A DNA stretch of 64,000 nucleotides from Acanthococcus lagerstroemiae (taxonomy: Eukaryota; Arthropoda; Insecta; Hemiptera; Eriococcidae), in contig CM063111.1 of assembly GCA_031841125.1 (NCBI GenBank), forward strand, positions 37,150,955 through 37,214,954, written 5' to 3'. Both the position numbers and the translations under genes were made by a program. Position 1 is the first letter of the stretch. Each line of letters opens with the position of its first letter. Below the pieces are notes generated by a model. That model had not been told where the DNA came from and made no database searches. It saw only the letters and a program-made list of their open reading frames with translations. Positions 10,838 through 22,345 of this stretch are shown one piece after another.

Positions 10838-11131
10838 TACGTACCTATATTAGTAGCGGTAGGAAATAAATCTTGTTCGAGACCTTCTTCTGCCTTTTGT
10901 CCTTTTCACTCGATTTTAAAACCGCATTCCTTCTCTGTTTGTCCTTTCTCTCCCTCTACCCCTCTCATTGACTCACATCCATTCGTGGTTGTAAATTATT
11001 GTGTTTTAGGTTCTTAGTCGTTTCTTTTTCGTCCTTCGTATTATACGATCGTACAAGTCAAGTCTCTCGTGCAATCTTACTGTAACTGTAAAGTAAAAAT
11101 GCAGTTTTCTAATACACTGATGCATGGAAAT

Positions 11132-11261
11132 GCTCGAAGGTAGTTTCCCGATACGCATCGAACGTGCGAAAACGATAATTGCACCTACCACCGATCATGG
11201 CGTAGGTGGGATTATCGGTTTGCCAGCGGTGTCGATGCGTCTGGTCGATCTACCTTCGAGC
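11132..11261. repeat. 130-bp imperfect hairpin
   Basis: GCTCGAAGGTAG at 11132 is inverted at the right end (CTACCTTCGAGC, ending at 11261). Inner matches include ACGCATCG/CGATGCGT, CGATAAT/ATTATCG and CACCTAC/GTAGGTG. The loop is about a dozen bases. It may be a fold-back MITE or a hairpin RNA source. No target duplication was found. Confidence 0.7.
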
Positions 11262-12880
11262 GTAACGAGCCGTTTTTATCTGGCGTATGTCCATTGAAGT
11301 GAACGGTCGAAATCAATCCTCTGTCGCTAGAGAATCTTAGCGTTGATTTGCGTAAAGTTTTCGTATAGTGTTGTCAGTTCGTTTTTTGAATAAGCTTTTT
11401 TGAACCACCAGTTACTGGCTAAGTTGTTCAGTTTTCAAAATGCAGTCATTTGTGGTCATTTAATGTTCATTTTGCTCGGAGTGACCCCCATCATGTGATC
11501 AGAAGCCTGAGTTCTGGGGTGGGGGTGGAGCCATGACGACAACACTGCACTACGCCAGCGTAACGTGACATCACTCATTTTCGTCAGATATACGATGCCA
11601 TACAAGTGTCAGGAAAAATCAAACGACCACGGATCCATCAACGATTTGCTCGCCGACCTTCAAGTCTGTAGTCAACTGTCCGGCGTATTTCTTTGAATTA
11701 TGTTGTATTCCACATTGGCTGGCCGGTCTACATGTAATCTACTTACCATGGGCGTCATTAGAATTTAACAATTTTTTATCTGTTTACTCTGTTTACAAAT
11801 TTTCATTCGTTTTCGTCTGTCCTCCCTAATGATTCGACCCTCCCCTAACATTTTTTCACTTGGGCAGTTTTTGGGGTTAGAAAATGAGTTACAGATTTCA
11901 GTTCGTCTCGCGGCGGGGAGAGCTCGAACCGACGGAGGATCCTCGAACTTATCAGGTACGTGTTCATTATATGTAATTTATTGAAACCATTGAATTTTCA
12001 TTATTTTCCTGGGGATCCTAGTTCGCCTCATGTATAAACTCACCTCATTACGTTTTCTTAGGTTCCGTACCGTGTTAGGCCTCTTTCGTTATGTTAAATT
12101 CGAGGCTATTCAATTCTTATCATTGAATCTTCAGGGTCGGTCCCTCCCCTATTATAGGCTTTGTGCCCAGGGTGGTTCGTCCCTCAGGTGAATTTATCCT
12201 TCTTTATTATGTGTTCCCGTGGGTCGGTCCCTTCCTTCATTATAGGCTTCGTGCCCAAGGTGGTTCGTCCCGCATGTGCATTTATTCAATTTTTGTATTG
12301 GGTTTAGTACCTTTCCATTTAAGTACTCTCATTCTTGTAATTCAACCGGCCTTTTATCTTCATTGTTTTACAGAATTCATACGCCTTGCTATTATTATTA
12401 ATCTTTTTCGTGTTCCCTTGTTAACCGTTATTCTGTTGTAAAGTTCGCCAATGGTCGGTACGTTCCTGGCTCGTTGTTATCATTGAGAATTTACTTACTA
12501 TGTTACCATTCTTGCACGTTATGTTTAAATTATATCACCTGAGTTATTATTTGGCATCCCTGTGTTTTCGTTCGTGTTCGAGACGTATCTGTCACGCAGC
12601 TATGCTGCATCAAAATATGAGTGCGGGACTGGGAGCATTATTCCCAGCCCCATGCATCAACACGTTGTAAATACACCATGTCTTTTTTAGCTCTCTTTGT
12701 TCGCTCACGCGTTAATTTCATTCCACCCCCCCCCAACATTATGATCCCTCGGAGTCGGACCTAATTGAAATAATGAGTACCGCGATTATTTCGATTTTAT
12801 CAAATATTCGGATGTGTTAGTGGAGATTGTTCGCGTGTTCGTCGTGCCGTTTACCCGCAAGTGTAACTGATTACCTATTT
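11262..12880. other. No gene recognised; one 87-bp tandem pair
   Basis: No coding region is supported. Around 12134 and 12221 two units starting GGGTCGGTCCC and ending AATTTAT or CATTTAT are repeated with a period of 87. The stretch could be LTR or leader of the BEL/Pao remnant downstream, but no LTR pair was found. Confidence 0.4.
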
Positions 12881-13985
12881 GCCCACCGCTATGGCAACAT
12901 CTGGAGAAATTTCGGCGCTTATGTAGCCGGGGTACCCTGAAATCGAGCCTTACAAAAGGATGAAAAATGAGATGGATACGATCTCCGAAGACGATATTTC
13001 GCTAACGTTCCTACAAACTACATTAAGACACGCCAGGAAAAATTCGACTCGGACTTCGAAGCTTTACAAGCCAAGTTTCTGGCTGTTACTGATGATGCCC
13101 TCTCCTAGGAGGCTCGAGAGTATCCTGTCTTGTTCACCGAATAATGCGACGCACTCCATATCCTATACTGCTGCAGGGGATTGCCGACCAGGAATGCCGT
13201 ACAGCAGACAACCAAAGCCTACCCGAAGGCTCCTCTCGCCTTTTAAAGTGTCCTGTGATGCTGTCTCCGATGCCAATACCCAAGTTTCCCGAACGAATCG
13301 AAGCCTCGCAGGCTTTCAACAGCACTTTCCAATCCCTAGTACACGCCAATGGAGGACTCAATAATGAAAGGAAGTTTTAGTACCTCATCAGCGCTCTAAA
13401 AGGGGAAGCTTCCGCAGTGATCCAGTCAATCAGCATCTGTAATGAGAACTATGAGCACGCCTATCAACTGTTCGTCGACAGGTACGAAAATAAAAAGTTC
13501 TTGTTAGATGGACGATGTTAAGCGTAAGGGAACCAACCAGCAAAATCTGTTTTTTGAAAACACATGATTCGAAGTTCAAGAGCCAAGTATAAACTATATG
13601 ACATAGCGTTCACTGATAGGCTTTTTTCAACGTGAGTACCCATTTTTGAATCGGAGGCCCAATTTTGAAAAATTATACTTTTTACGCTCTTTCCAACGAT
13701 ACTAATTACTCATTTTGTTTACAAATGTCGGTTGGTTCCCTTACGCTTAGTAGTGTCCAAATATCCATTTAAAAGGCACTTTCGAATTACCACGCGCAGC
13801 TGGTGCCAACCCGGGCGCATTGCGAGCGGTAATCGACCGAGCCAATGGTCATATTATCCGATCTTTGAAAGCATTAGATTGTGCCACCGAGCATTAGCAT
13901 CCAACCCTTATTCCTGCATCCTACATGATTTAAAAGAAAAATGCGACGCCTATTACATTTGGCATGAAGAAACAGGCACATTTGT
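12880..13985 (+). pseudogene. BEL/Pao gag remnant
   Basis: Broken frames carry typical BEL/Pao gag blocks: PKFPERIEASQAFNSTFQSL, then after an in-frame stop YLISALKGEASAVIQSIS and ENYEHAYQLFVDRYENK. After a MITE insertion, IDRANGHI and LKALDCATEH follow. Stops and frame changes make it non-functional. Its pol is not adjacent; a BEL-like pol tail on the opposite strand at 14727 is probably another copy. Confidence 0.7.
13521..13747 (+). mobile_element. MITE, TA target site (copy 2), inserted in BEL gag
   Basis: Termini AGCGTAAGGGAACCAACC and its inverse are flanked by TA on both sides (13519-13520 and 13748-13749). BEL gag homology resumes right after it. Body and size match 2500-2727. Confidence 0.8.
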
Positions 13986-14694
13986 CACATTTATACACAA
14001 ATAGAGGGACAGATTGTATGAACGTTTTTATCTGGAACATCATCAGTTCTGTATTATTTTACCATGAATAGCCTATTCTGACGTGGGTAGTGTCTCATAG
14101 AAATGTTCATGTTCCGGTAGTATTATTTTAATACTTATCTAGAAAAAATAATAAGATTTTTTTATATGCCTAGAATTGACTTGTTGACATACTCGTATTA
14201 CTTCAAATGGGCATGCCATTTATATAACAAGGATCAAAGAGCAAAAATGCAAATAGAGGATCAAGTGGGAGGAGCAAATGTTCAAAAAGTGAGACAAGGT
14301 TTCTGTTCCTCGCCAAATCTGTTCATAGAAATTGTAAATGCGAAACCATGAAGAAAGGTAGAAAGATTAGTTTTTATTAACACGAATCAAAAATAGCGAT
14401 CACACAAGAGAAAATAAAGGCCATATTTCAGGCTAAGAAAAGGGTAACATTCAAAACTCAATAAAACGGTTATAGACAAAAATACGTAGCACATACTCGC
14501 AACAAGGTAAAATCGAAACTGAATCGTGTACAAGAAGGTACTGAAACATCGACGAGAAAAATACACACACAAAATGACCAGAAATACAACTCTCGACCAA
14601 ATGCAAGAAAATACAAGGCAAAAACAAGAAAGAGGCAATACTGCAATTAATAAGACGAAAAATAGGAACATCTATCTACGTGCTTCGAACATAC

Positions 14695-14930
14695 TCCCCC
14701 CGCTGAACCTTTGAGAGGTTCAGAGGTTACATCGATAGGCAAAACCACAATTTTGGCGCGAGGGCGCGCTTAAAAACTTGAGGAGACGGACCCGCAACTT
14801 TAACGTCGACGACTAGAACTATCCCCTCGACATGTGGGTACACTTGCACGACGACTCCCATAGGCCAATTGAAAGGTAGAGACTCATCCTTAAGCAGCAC
14901 AACCTGACCCAGCTTAACATTTGGCTTGAC
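14695..14930 (-). pseudogene. BEL/Pao pol C-terminal fragment with polypurine tract
   Basis: On the minus strand, residues such as GQVVLLKDESLP, WPMGVVVQVYPHVEG and VFKRALAPK match the conserved C-terminal tail of BEL/Pao integrase regions. Further 3' on that strand, near 14695, a purine run AGCGGGGGGAG precedes TATGTTCGAAGC, a likely polypurine tract and LTR start. Upstream pol is missing; sequence above 14935 belongs to another element. Confidence 0.6.
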
Positions 14931-14939
14931 AGAAATAGT

Positions 14940-15640
14940 GATTAAAGAAATGAATGAAAGGAAATCAGGTATGAAAATACAAGGAAAGATAGTATGGTAA
15001 GTAAAGAAATAAAGAACTTGAAAAAGTTTGATGAAAAATTGAAAACAAAATATGAAATGAAGATGAATACGAATGAGAATAAAACAAAAGTGATCATAGT
15101 TTGTAGATGGGAACAAAATGTAACAAATATGGAAATAGGAGGTAAAAAAATAAAGGAGGTAAAGGAACTTTGAATACTTAGGTAGTCTGATAACGCAGGA
15201 TGAAAGAAGTAAATAGAAATTACAGAGTAGGTAGAATAGAACAAGTGAAGCTAGCTTTTTTTTTTTTTTTTTTTTCCCCAAAAGGAGACGTGTTTCGGAA
15301 AAATAGATCTGGAAATAAGGCTGAAATTCTTTTGAACGTTTACTTGGAGTATAGCATTGTGAATTTAGAAGTCAAATAGATAGAAAAGATCAGGAATGAG
15401 GAAATATTGAGGCGAATAGGAAGGAAAATAGAAATTCGGAATATAATTGTAATGATAAGGGTAAAAATGATACGCCATAAAATATATGACACTCCGGTAT
15501 ATATGCTATTACTGCTATAGAGGGAATGGTCGAGGGAAAGAACTGGGAAAGAAGGCAAAGAAGAAGAGCAAATAATGAAGGATGCAAAGTGTAAACCTTT
15601 CTCAGAAATGAGAAAAACTGACACAGGAGAATGAAAAGAG
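14940..15640 (+). pseudogene. LINE reverse-transcriptase C-terminal remnant
   Basis: Translated fragments in shifting frames resemble the tail of LINE endonuclease/reverse-transcriptase proteins: LKKFDEKLKTKYEMKMN, NKTKVIIVCR, YLGSLITQDERSK, and later EGMVEGKNWERRQRRRANNE. Several stops and a T-run near 15257 break it. The clade is not certain. Confidence 0.55.
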
Positions 15641-15898
15641 AAGAGATGCAACCGACTAGTCCATAGACTGAGGAATTCGCCATCATTACTTTTTTTTCTT
15701 ATCGAATAACTGAAAAATTACGCGAGATACGAGAAACGTTTATTAGACTAAACAAATTTTATGTATAATTTAATGCAAAATAATACAAAATATTATGTTC
15801 TGAACATCAAAAACGTAGAGTTCCTTCCTGTTTTCTACGCATTTATGTGAATATCATAATTTGCAAACCGTATACTTTCTTGGTGACCCATTGTGGTA

Positions 15899-16600
15899 CA
15901 GTAAAACTTGGCTAAGATAGAACTTGTACCTACTAGGCGGAAAACTTGCTTTAGCGGAAAGAAACCTTCAGAATGGACACGTTTCTTATGTAAAATGACG
16001 TGTGTAAAACGGAAAATAATAAAATGGAAACTTGTTATAACGGAAGAGATTTTTGAGAGATGAGACGGGAAAATATTACTGTAAGCCTACTGCCCTGACT
16101 GTGTACAATCAGGGGCGCAACGAGAACTGTTTTTTGGTGGGAGCTAGAACTTAAAAAAAAAATTTGGGCAGGAGTGAAAGCTCGAATTGATACTGTCTAC
16201 TTGATTTGGTACTCACCTATTTTCGTGAGCGGTAAATTTGTACGAACCTACGACGCAACGTAATCTCATATCAGGCCATCGGCATCAATTTTTTTTTCGT
16301 TTCAAAATTGGTTTTGAAAAAATTTTGAAGAATTTTTGGTTGCGCCCTTGTTTACAATGCTGAAGACGAAGTACTGGCAAGTGCTATGGAAAGGACTGTA
16401 CAAATTAAAATTACGCAATACTTTTCAAAAATTGGTATTTAATTCAAATTGCTGTACTGTACAACGCATACGTACTTTGCACTAGTACATAAACACCTTT
16501 TTTTTTGTTTTCCTTCTGTTCTCTATAAAACGAAAACTTATTGCTATAACGGAAAAAATATCACAGACCCACTACGTTCCGTCTTAACCAAGTTTTACTG
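15899..16600. mobile_element. Tigger/pogo-like non-autonomous element
   Basis: Termini CAGTAAAACTTGG and CCAAGTTTTACTG are flanked by TA on both sides. Inner repeats of the form AACTTGNTATAACGGAA recur near both ends. No transposase is present. The middle (about 16100-16350) includes unrelated inserted sequence. The TIR form is typical of pogo/Tigger families. Confidence 0.75.
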
Positions 16601-17118
16601 TAGTTTCCATTAAGTTAGAAGCATCATATACCTATTTAGCATAATTTCGTAGGAAATTATGACAGAATCTTTTTAGTGGAAGGAATTTCCTTTATCTCGC
16701 ATAGTTTTCCATTTATTCGGGGGGAAAAAAAAACATTTTTGGCTGGCCCTGCGGGATTTTCCTTTAAGTCATTCCAATATCATTCATATTTTGTCGAGTT
16801 ATTTGGAGAAGAGAACTTACTACCATGTAGAAAACGTTTCGAGAATAATGTTTGAAGGTCGTCCTTTCACATGTGAAACCATTTTCCTTTCAAAAAGGGG
16901 CTTCAGATGTTGGAAAAACCTCAAAGTCACAGGAACTCTCGTCTAGTGAATAGAATGCTTAAGGAAGAACGAGGGCCTGCTGCTTGGTAAAATACAGTTG
17001 AACTACATAAGGGCAATTCAGTGGATCGTTATCGTCCATTGTCTTGCAACTCACTCTTTTCTTGAAAATGATTTGCCCACTTATTCACATACTTTCTCTT
17101 TTATTGCTCTGCCACCGT

Positions 17119-17342
17119 CAGGGACGTAGCGAAGAGTTGTTTTTGGAGGGGCAAAAATTGGTAAATTTCCTACTGAACTTAACTCAAAATTCCCAAGTAT
17201 CAAAATTTGTTTGTATTGGCTAAAAAAAACCCTGTTGACTTGCTGGATTTTTCCAACTTTTGATCTACAATCTACTAACATTTTCCAACTCCGGCGGATG
17301 CTTGGGGAGGGGTAGGCTGCTCTTCCCCCGTTTTCGTCCCTG
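17119..17342. mobile_element. hAT-type MITE with 8-bp target duplication
   Basis: Starts CAGGGACG and ends CGTCCCTG, flanked by the perfect 8-bp duplication GCCACCGT (17111-17118 and 17343-17350). A related copy, inverted, lies at 62377-62616. Confidence 0.85.
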
Positions 17343-17624
17343 GCCACCGTGCACGCTTCTCGAATCAATATTAAAATTTGTAGGCATGACTCAGGACCTG
17401 TTCGCATTCCCTTGGCTACGTGACTGCAAGGAAGAAATAAGTAATAAAACGGGAAAAAATCATTTTTTAGTTCTTTTTTAATAATTTACTTTCATTATTA
17501 ACAGATCAGAAGTCCTACACTCAACAAGGGTTAGCCGTGTCAGGTAAAAGGCTTTTAGTGAATGACAGTCGGTATTATGTTTTCATCGATTACATCCTCT
17601 GTTTAATTTCAAACAGGGGCCGCT

Positions 17625-17866
17625 TTTAGAAACCATTGTCTGACGACGTCCGGGTAATTTTAAGGCTAGCTAGTGCGTTCTGAAACCTCACAAAATCCTC
17701 AGAACGATTTTTTCCGGCGTACCCAGTTCAGACTGGGAAGACAAAAACCATGTCTAAACGATATTTGAACGTTTTAGAACACTGAAAAAAAATCGTTTGG
17801 AGGATTTCGTGCGCCTTAAAATCACCTGGAAGTTGTCGAACGATGGTTTCAGAACGCACCACTGGA
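17625..17866. mobile_element. Fold-back element
   Basis: A left arm reading AGAAACCATTGTCTGACGAC through AATTTTAAGGC is inverted on the right as GCCTTAAAAT through GAACGATGGTTTC, about 40-48 bp per arm with a ~140-bp centre. A second inverted pair (AACGATTTTTT/AAAAAATCGTT) lies inside. No clear target duplication was found. Confidence 0.6.
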
Positions 17867-19178
17867 CTGGGTAAAAATCATCCTGAGTGAGGTCATTTTC
17901 TCATTCATTGTCTTTATTCTGGTTCATAGATGGGATTATTTTATGTAACAGACTTTCAACACTGTTTGATAATAATTATTCTAAAAATTCGGATACTTGG
18001 CGAAATTTTGATCTTGAAATTCTCATTTAACACTTGGTAAAAGGGCAGAGTATTCAAGAGGGGATAGGAAATTTCTTTTGAACAATAGATACGATACATT
18101 TCGTTTTTTGGGACTGCTGGGATTTGAGATGTTTCTTTTATTAGGTATTTCTGAGTTCATAAGTTTTTGGGGTTTGTAAGCTTATTTGAAAAACGCATGG
18201 TTTTACTTTATAATATTATGACAACTTTGGTCTCGTCGTTCACATATGTAGCCTTGCCTGGTGGATCAATATTGTTCGTGTTACTCGTTATTTTCAGTTT
18301 ATATTCTCTACAATTTTATGTTTTCTAATAATTTGGAACTCAGGTGCAACAACCTCAATTATTGTTATTTTTAAAGTTTTATTCGGTCTTTATTTTATTT
18401 TTGTGACGATTTTAATGTGTAGAACTTCGAATTACTTTAGGAGGTTTTATTCATGTTATGTAAATGTTTATCATTTATGTTGTCCTTGATGCTATCTTGT
18501 ACATTTTTATATTTTCGTTTGCGGTTTATTTCTTTGGTAACTTTTTAACTTCGAGCATTTGTATTCAATGGAAACTGAAGATTTATTGGATGTTTCAGAA
18601 TTTGTAAAACTGGGTTTTCACTTCATAGAATTATATGAAGTTTCTCATCTATGATCCAGTTACTTCATTTCAATTATACATTGTATTATTTTCACTAGAC
18701 TTCTTAGTCTTGAGTTATGTACAGGTAGATGAAAGTTAGTGAAACTTGCAGAAGTATAAATAAATTTCAGAAGGATCATAGGGGTAGTGGGGGTTGAATT
18801 CTATTTGGTGTTATCCAGATAAATGAAAGAGAGATGATGTAATACAAAAATGAAAAGAACTTTATGGAACTCCACCACAAAACAATTGTGGGTGTTTTTA
18901 ATACAAAGAAATAATTCGCACTTTAGACACTGAAAACAGCCTTCCTGCATGCACCCTATTTGTCCGCACTTTTGTTGGCAGTTTTTCTTAATCGGAAGGT
19001 GTCCTCCATGACTCAATAAGCCTACATCTGGAGGTGGAAGAATTTCAGGTGGTCCCCTGCCTGCAACTACTGCTGATGTTGGTCTTCCTCGGATTGGTGT
19101 CTTTATACCTGATTTGCAGATTAACTGACTTCCTTTTTAAATTCTGCAAGGGTGAGTTTGTTATTCGCGTGTATTCTC
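17867..19178. other. No gene seen
   Basis: AT-rich sequence with no supported coding region or recognisable repeat boundary. The short minus frame at 18801-19016 has cysteines but no domain I recognise. Confidence 0.45.
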
Positions 19179-19506
19179 TTAAGGTGCGTATTCATTAGGC
19201 GAACAGTCACGAAGGAATGCGCGCAAACAGACGGAAACAGCGCAAACGACGTAAGTGAGTACGTGTTCGGGAATATTCCTTCGCGTGCAGAATGTTTCCC
19301 ACTGACTGTCGGTAATTGGAATTTTACAAAGGGATTGCGCGCAACGTTTTTGCGTTATCGCACGCCAGTCAGGACGCGTCGTTCGTCATTCGTGTAGTAG
19401 TGAAGACGTGTTCGTCTGCATTTCCAGTATTCGCAGTCTTCATTTCTTGCTTGTTGGTGGACATAACTAGTATTTTCTTTATTAATCGCGCTGAAATTAA
19501 TGAAAA

Positions 19507-21604
19507 ATGTCTGTGAATATCATCGATTGGGACCAGGAGAAATGTTTGTCTTTAATTGAGTTGTATGAAGAAGAACCACAGGTATGGAATCCGCTGCATC
19601 CGAAGTATTTCATGGGTAAAAAAACGAGCGCATGGACGAAGATTGCTTATGGTCTCGGCTATCACGATGAGGACGAAGCGAAGCAATTGGCCATAAATGA
19701 ACAAGTGAAAAATAAAATGAAAAGCCTCTTGAGCAGTTTTAGAAGAGAAAAAGCGAAAGGGAAGAAAACGATCGGAACAGGAAGAGGTGTGTAAAATATT
19801 ATATTTGTATATATATCAAGCAATATTTACAACTGAAACCGTTTTTTCTTTATATTAATATCAGGTGCTAAAGAAGTATACAAGTCAACATGGTTCGCGT
19901 TCAAAAAAATGCATTTCTTATTGAATCGTGATGAACCAAGAGAAACATTTGATTCAAACCAAGTTAGTACCAAATTATACATACTGATTTTAGTAATACT
20001 TTTTCATAGTGGATTATCAAAAACATATTTAGCGAACGCATCCCGGATAATTTTGGCATCAACTGCAGGTTTTGTTGGTATACGTTTCAAGGGTAAAAAA
20101 GTTCAACGCCATGATCCAGGAATAAGATTCCCATGCTCATCAGTTGTATCAAATGTCCCAGGAGGTGTATATAAATTTTCAGCAGTTTTATTTCTCCGTA
20201 GAAAATTGTGTAGATATGTGATACAAGCAACTACTTTAGTAGCTCGTTCTGGTTCCAAAAGCATTGGTTTTCGTAAACAGCGGAAAACTGCAGATGAAAT
20301 TCCAAACGCATTTTCCACAACTCGTCTCGCTCGACTTAGCCTTTTATTGAATGTTCTCTTCATTGATCCTTCAATAGTTTCATTGGGATATGGCTTCAAG
20401 AGATTTGTAGTAAGAGAGAAAGCTTCATCTCCTAAGAAAACGTATGGAAGCTTGTATCCACTTGTTATTGGAGAGTCATTTGGCAGACCTAATGTATTTG
20501 TTTTTAATTTTTGAAAGAATGAAGTATTTTTGAAAACACCACCATCGGAGATGCGCCCTTGACAACCAATGTCTACAAAAATAAAATTATAGCTCGCATC
20601 TACAATTGCGAATAAGACTAAACTAAAAAATCCCTTGTAATTATAGAAATCGCTTCCGCTATTAATGGGTGCCTGTAAAACAACATGCTTTCCATCAATT
20701 GCTCCTAAGCAATGCGGAAAGTTCCATTTTGTTTCAAAATTGTAGGATATGGGTAGCCATTCTTCACTGGTTGAAGGGATCTAAAACACATACCAAAGAG
20801 GGCGCAATATTAGTATTTTATAATTTTAAGTATGGTACCTATGTACATTTGCAGATTGAGGCCAGTGAATTGTCTCTTATTGACCTACCAGATGATGCAG
20901 CAGTACATGAAGAGGAAGAAGAGTTAAACAGCGACATAGACGACCCTAGCATAGGAGCGACGAATTCTGAAAATAATGAAGGAAGCATGCAGGTTGTACA
21001 AGAGACCATAGTTCCATCTACTTCCAATAATGGGAATACTGAAAATACAAGTACGAGGACACCCATACGTCGAAAACCAGTTAGCACTGAATCGCAACCT
21101 GGACATAGAGGTACTAAACGACTACCATCAACTATTTCACCCAGGAAAAAGCAACTTGAAATATCGGAGGAAGCTCTCAAAATATTGAAGACAGTGCAAG
21201 AAAAGCAATCAGACAAAACTTCCACACCAACTACAGAGGACTCGTATGACTACTTTGGAAAATTAGTGGCACAGAAACTACGTGATATGGAGAAGAGAAA
21301 TGCAGTTATAGCGCAGTATTATATGAATACAATACTTTATTATGCTGAAATGGGAGATTTGGAACGTGTTCAGATTACTCGTACCTCACTTCCTATATCC
21401 ACTTATAACTCGGAGCCCTATCCATATTCCCAGATATCGCCAGGTTATAGTACTCGTTCGTATTCTTCTACTCCATCGCCTTTGCCACTTGAAGTTCACC
21501 CATCTAATCCTGATATCCACCCTCTCCCTAATTATACTTACAGCACATCTAATCCTGAAATCCACCCTCCTTCTACTTCTAATAACCAATCTCATCTTTT
21601 TTAG
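19507..21604 (+). CDS. Harbinger accessory DNA-binding protein (MADF domain), three exons
   Basis: Inferred exons 19507-19786, 19865-19962 and 20855-21604 have GT-AG borders and a total frame of 375 codons plus stop. Exons 1-2 form a MADF domain: IIDWDQEKCLSLIELYEEEP, PLHPKYFMGKK, WTKIAYGLGY, and after splicing TWFAFKKMHFL. Exon 3 gives an acidic linker, then a C-terminal helical segment ([30 protein letters not shown]) and a Pro/Ser-rich tail. In this superfamily the second protein (Myb/SANT or MADF) helps the transposase enter the nucleus and bind the termini. Intron 2 contains transposase exon 2 on the other strand. The single ORF beginning at 20669 would only be exon 3 with an intronic extension. 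Confidence 0.85.
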
Positions 21605-22114
21605 TAATTAATCAACTTTGGATTGCAAACCCAAGTGTACAATAATTAAGGTACAAATCTATTTTCTCAAATAAAGATATTATTATGTATTTACCTGTAC
21701 ATAATCCTTGAGAGCCGCAATCAGGGCCTCGCACGTCTCCAAAACGATTACTCCAATTATTTGCTTTGAAATTTTGAATAGGTATTGAAGACTGGTGTAT
21801 GAATCCCCAGTAGCAAGAAACCGGAGTGTAACTGCCAAACGAACTTTGACAGGAATTGCTTCTCGGAACTTCGTGTCTTGCTTCTTAATTTGTGGCGCAA
21901 TTAGATTAATGAGATATTCAAAATCGCATGGTGATATGCGAGTAAAATTTTTAAAGTGATCTTCATCTAAATTGTTCATGATGCTCTGATTCGATCGGCT
22001 TTCATATAGCTTTCTCATCCACATTCTCTTCCGTTTTCTTTTCTTTTCCATATTGATTGAGTTCATTGACGCAATAATACCAACAGCAACTGATGCAATG
22101 GCCAAATCGTCCAT
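20103..22114 (-). CDS. Harbinger DDE transposase, two exons
   Basis: Inferred exon 1 is 22114-21695 (140 codons, phase 0, donor CAG|GTAAAT). Exon 2 is 20780-20103 (226 codons with stop, acceptor TTTTAG). The predicted protein is 365 residues, usual for the family. Exon 1 holds the helical N-terminal DNA-binding region ([37 protein letters not shown]). Exon 2 holds the catalytic DDE_Tnp_4 fold: GAIDGKHV (first Asp), [15 protein letters not shown] (second Asp), LGDEAF, and [12 protein letters not shown] (Glu). No stops or frame breaks are seen. Exon 2 lies inside intron 2 of the MADF gene, and MADF exon 3 lies inside this gene's intron. Confidence 0.88.
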
Positions 22115-22345
22115 CCTTCTTGATCAGCAAATTTACTTGAAAATCACACGTCGATTCAGAACAGGCAATAAATATTCACTGCATTTTCAATAACTGTCAA
22201 CAGAGGCTAATAGAAACAGATGGAACAACGCAAATGCGGACGAATGAGAGAAATCGTTTGTGGGGGATATACGCGCGAATGCGCGTTCGCGCGCATTCTT
22301 TCTTGACCGTTCGTTCCTGTTCGCCTAAATGAATACGCACCTTTA

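Larger units (their letters stand above)
19182..22342. mobile_element. PIF/Harbinger DNA transposon, apparently complete
   Basis: Terminal inverted repeats AGGTGCGTATTCATTAGGCG and its near-perfect inverse at the right end are flanked by TTA on both sides (19179-19181 and 22343-22345), the expected 3-bp TWA-type target site. The 3161-bp element carries the two standard Harbinger genes: a DDE transposase on the minus strand and a MADF-type DNA-binding protein on the plus strand. Both spliced frames are open and their exons interlock. Confidence 0.92.

Noticed and set aside
14387..15686. Several hydrophobic minus-strand ORFs suggesting membrane proteins
   Set aside because: Phe/Leu/Ile-rich antisense frames of A-rich LINE remnant sequence; only the segment ending at 14727 matches a known family (BEL/Pao pol tail).
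20839..21595. Minus-strand ORFs opposite the MADF exon 3
   Set aside because: Shadow frames; the region is the transposase intron and the plus-strand exon continues a recognisable MADF protein.
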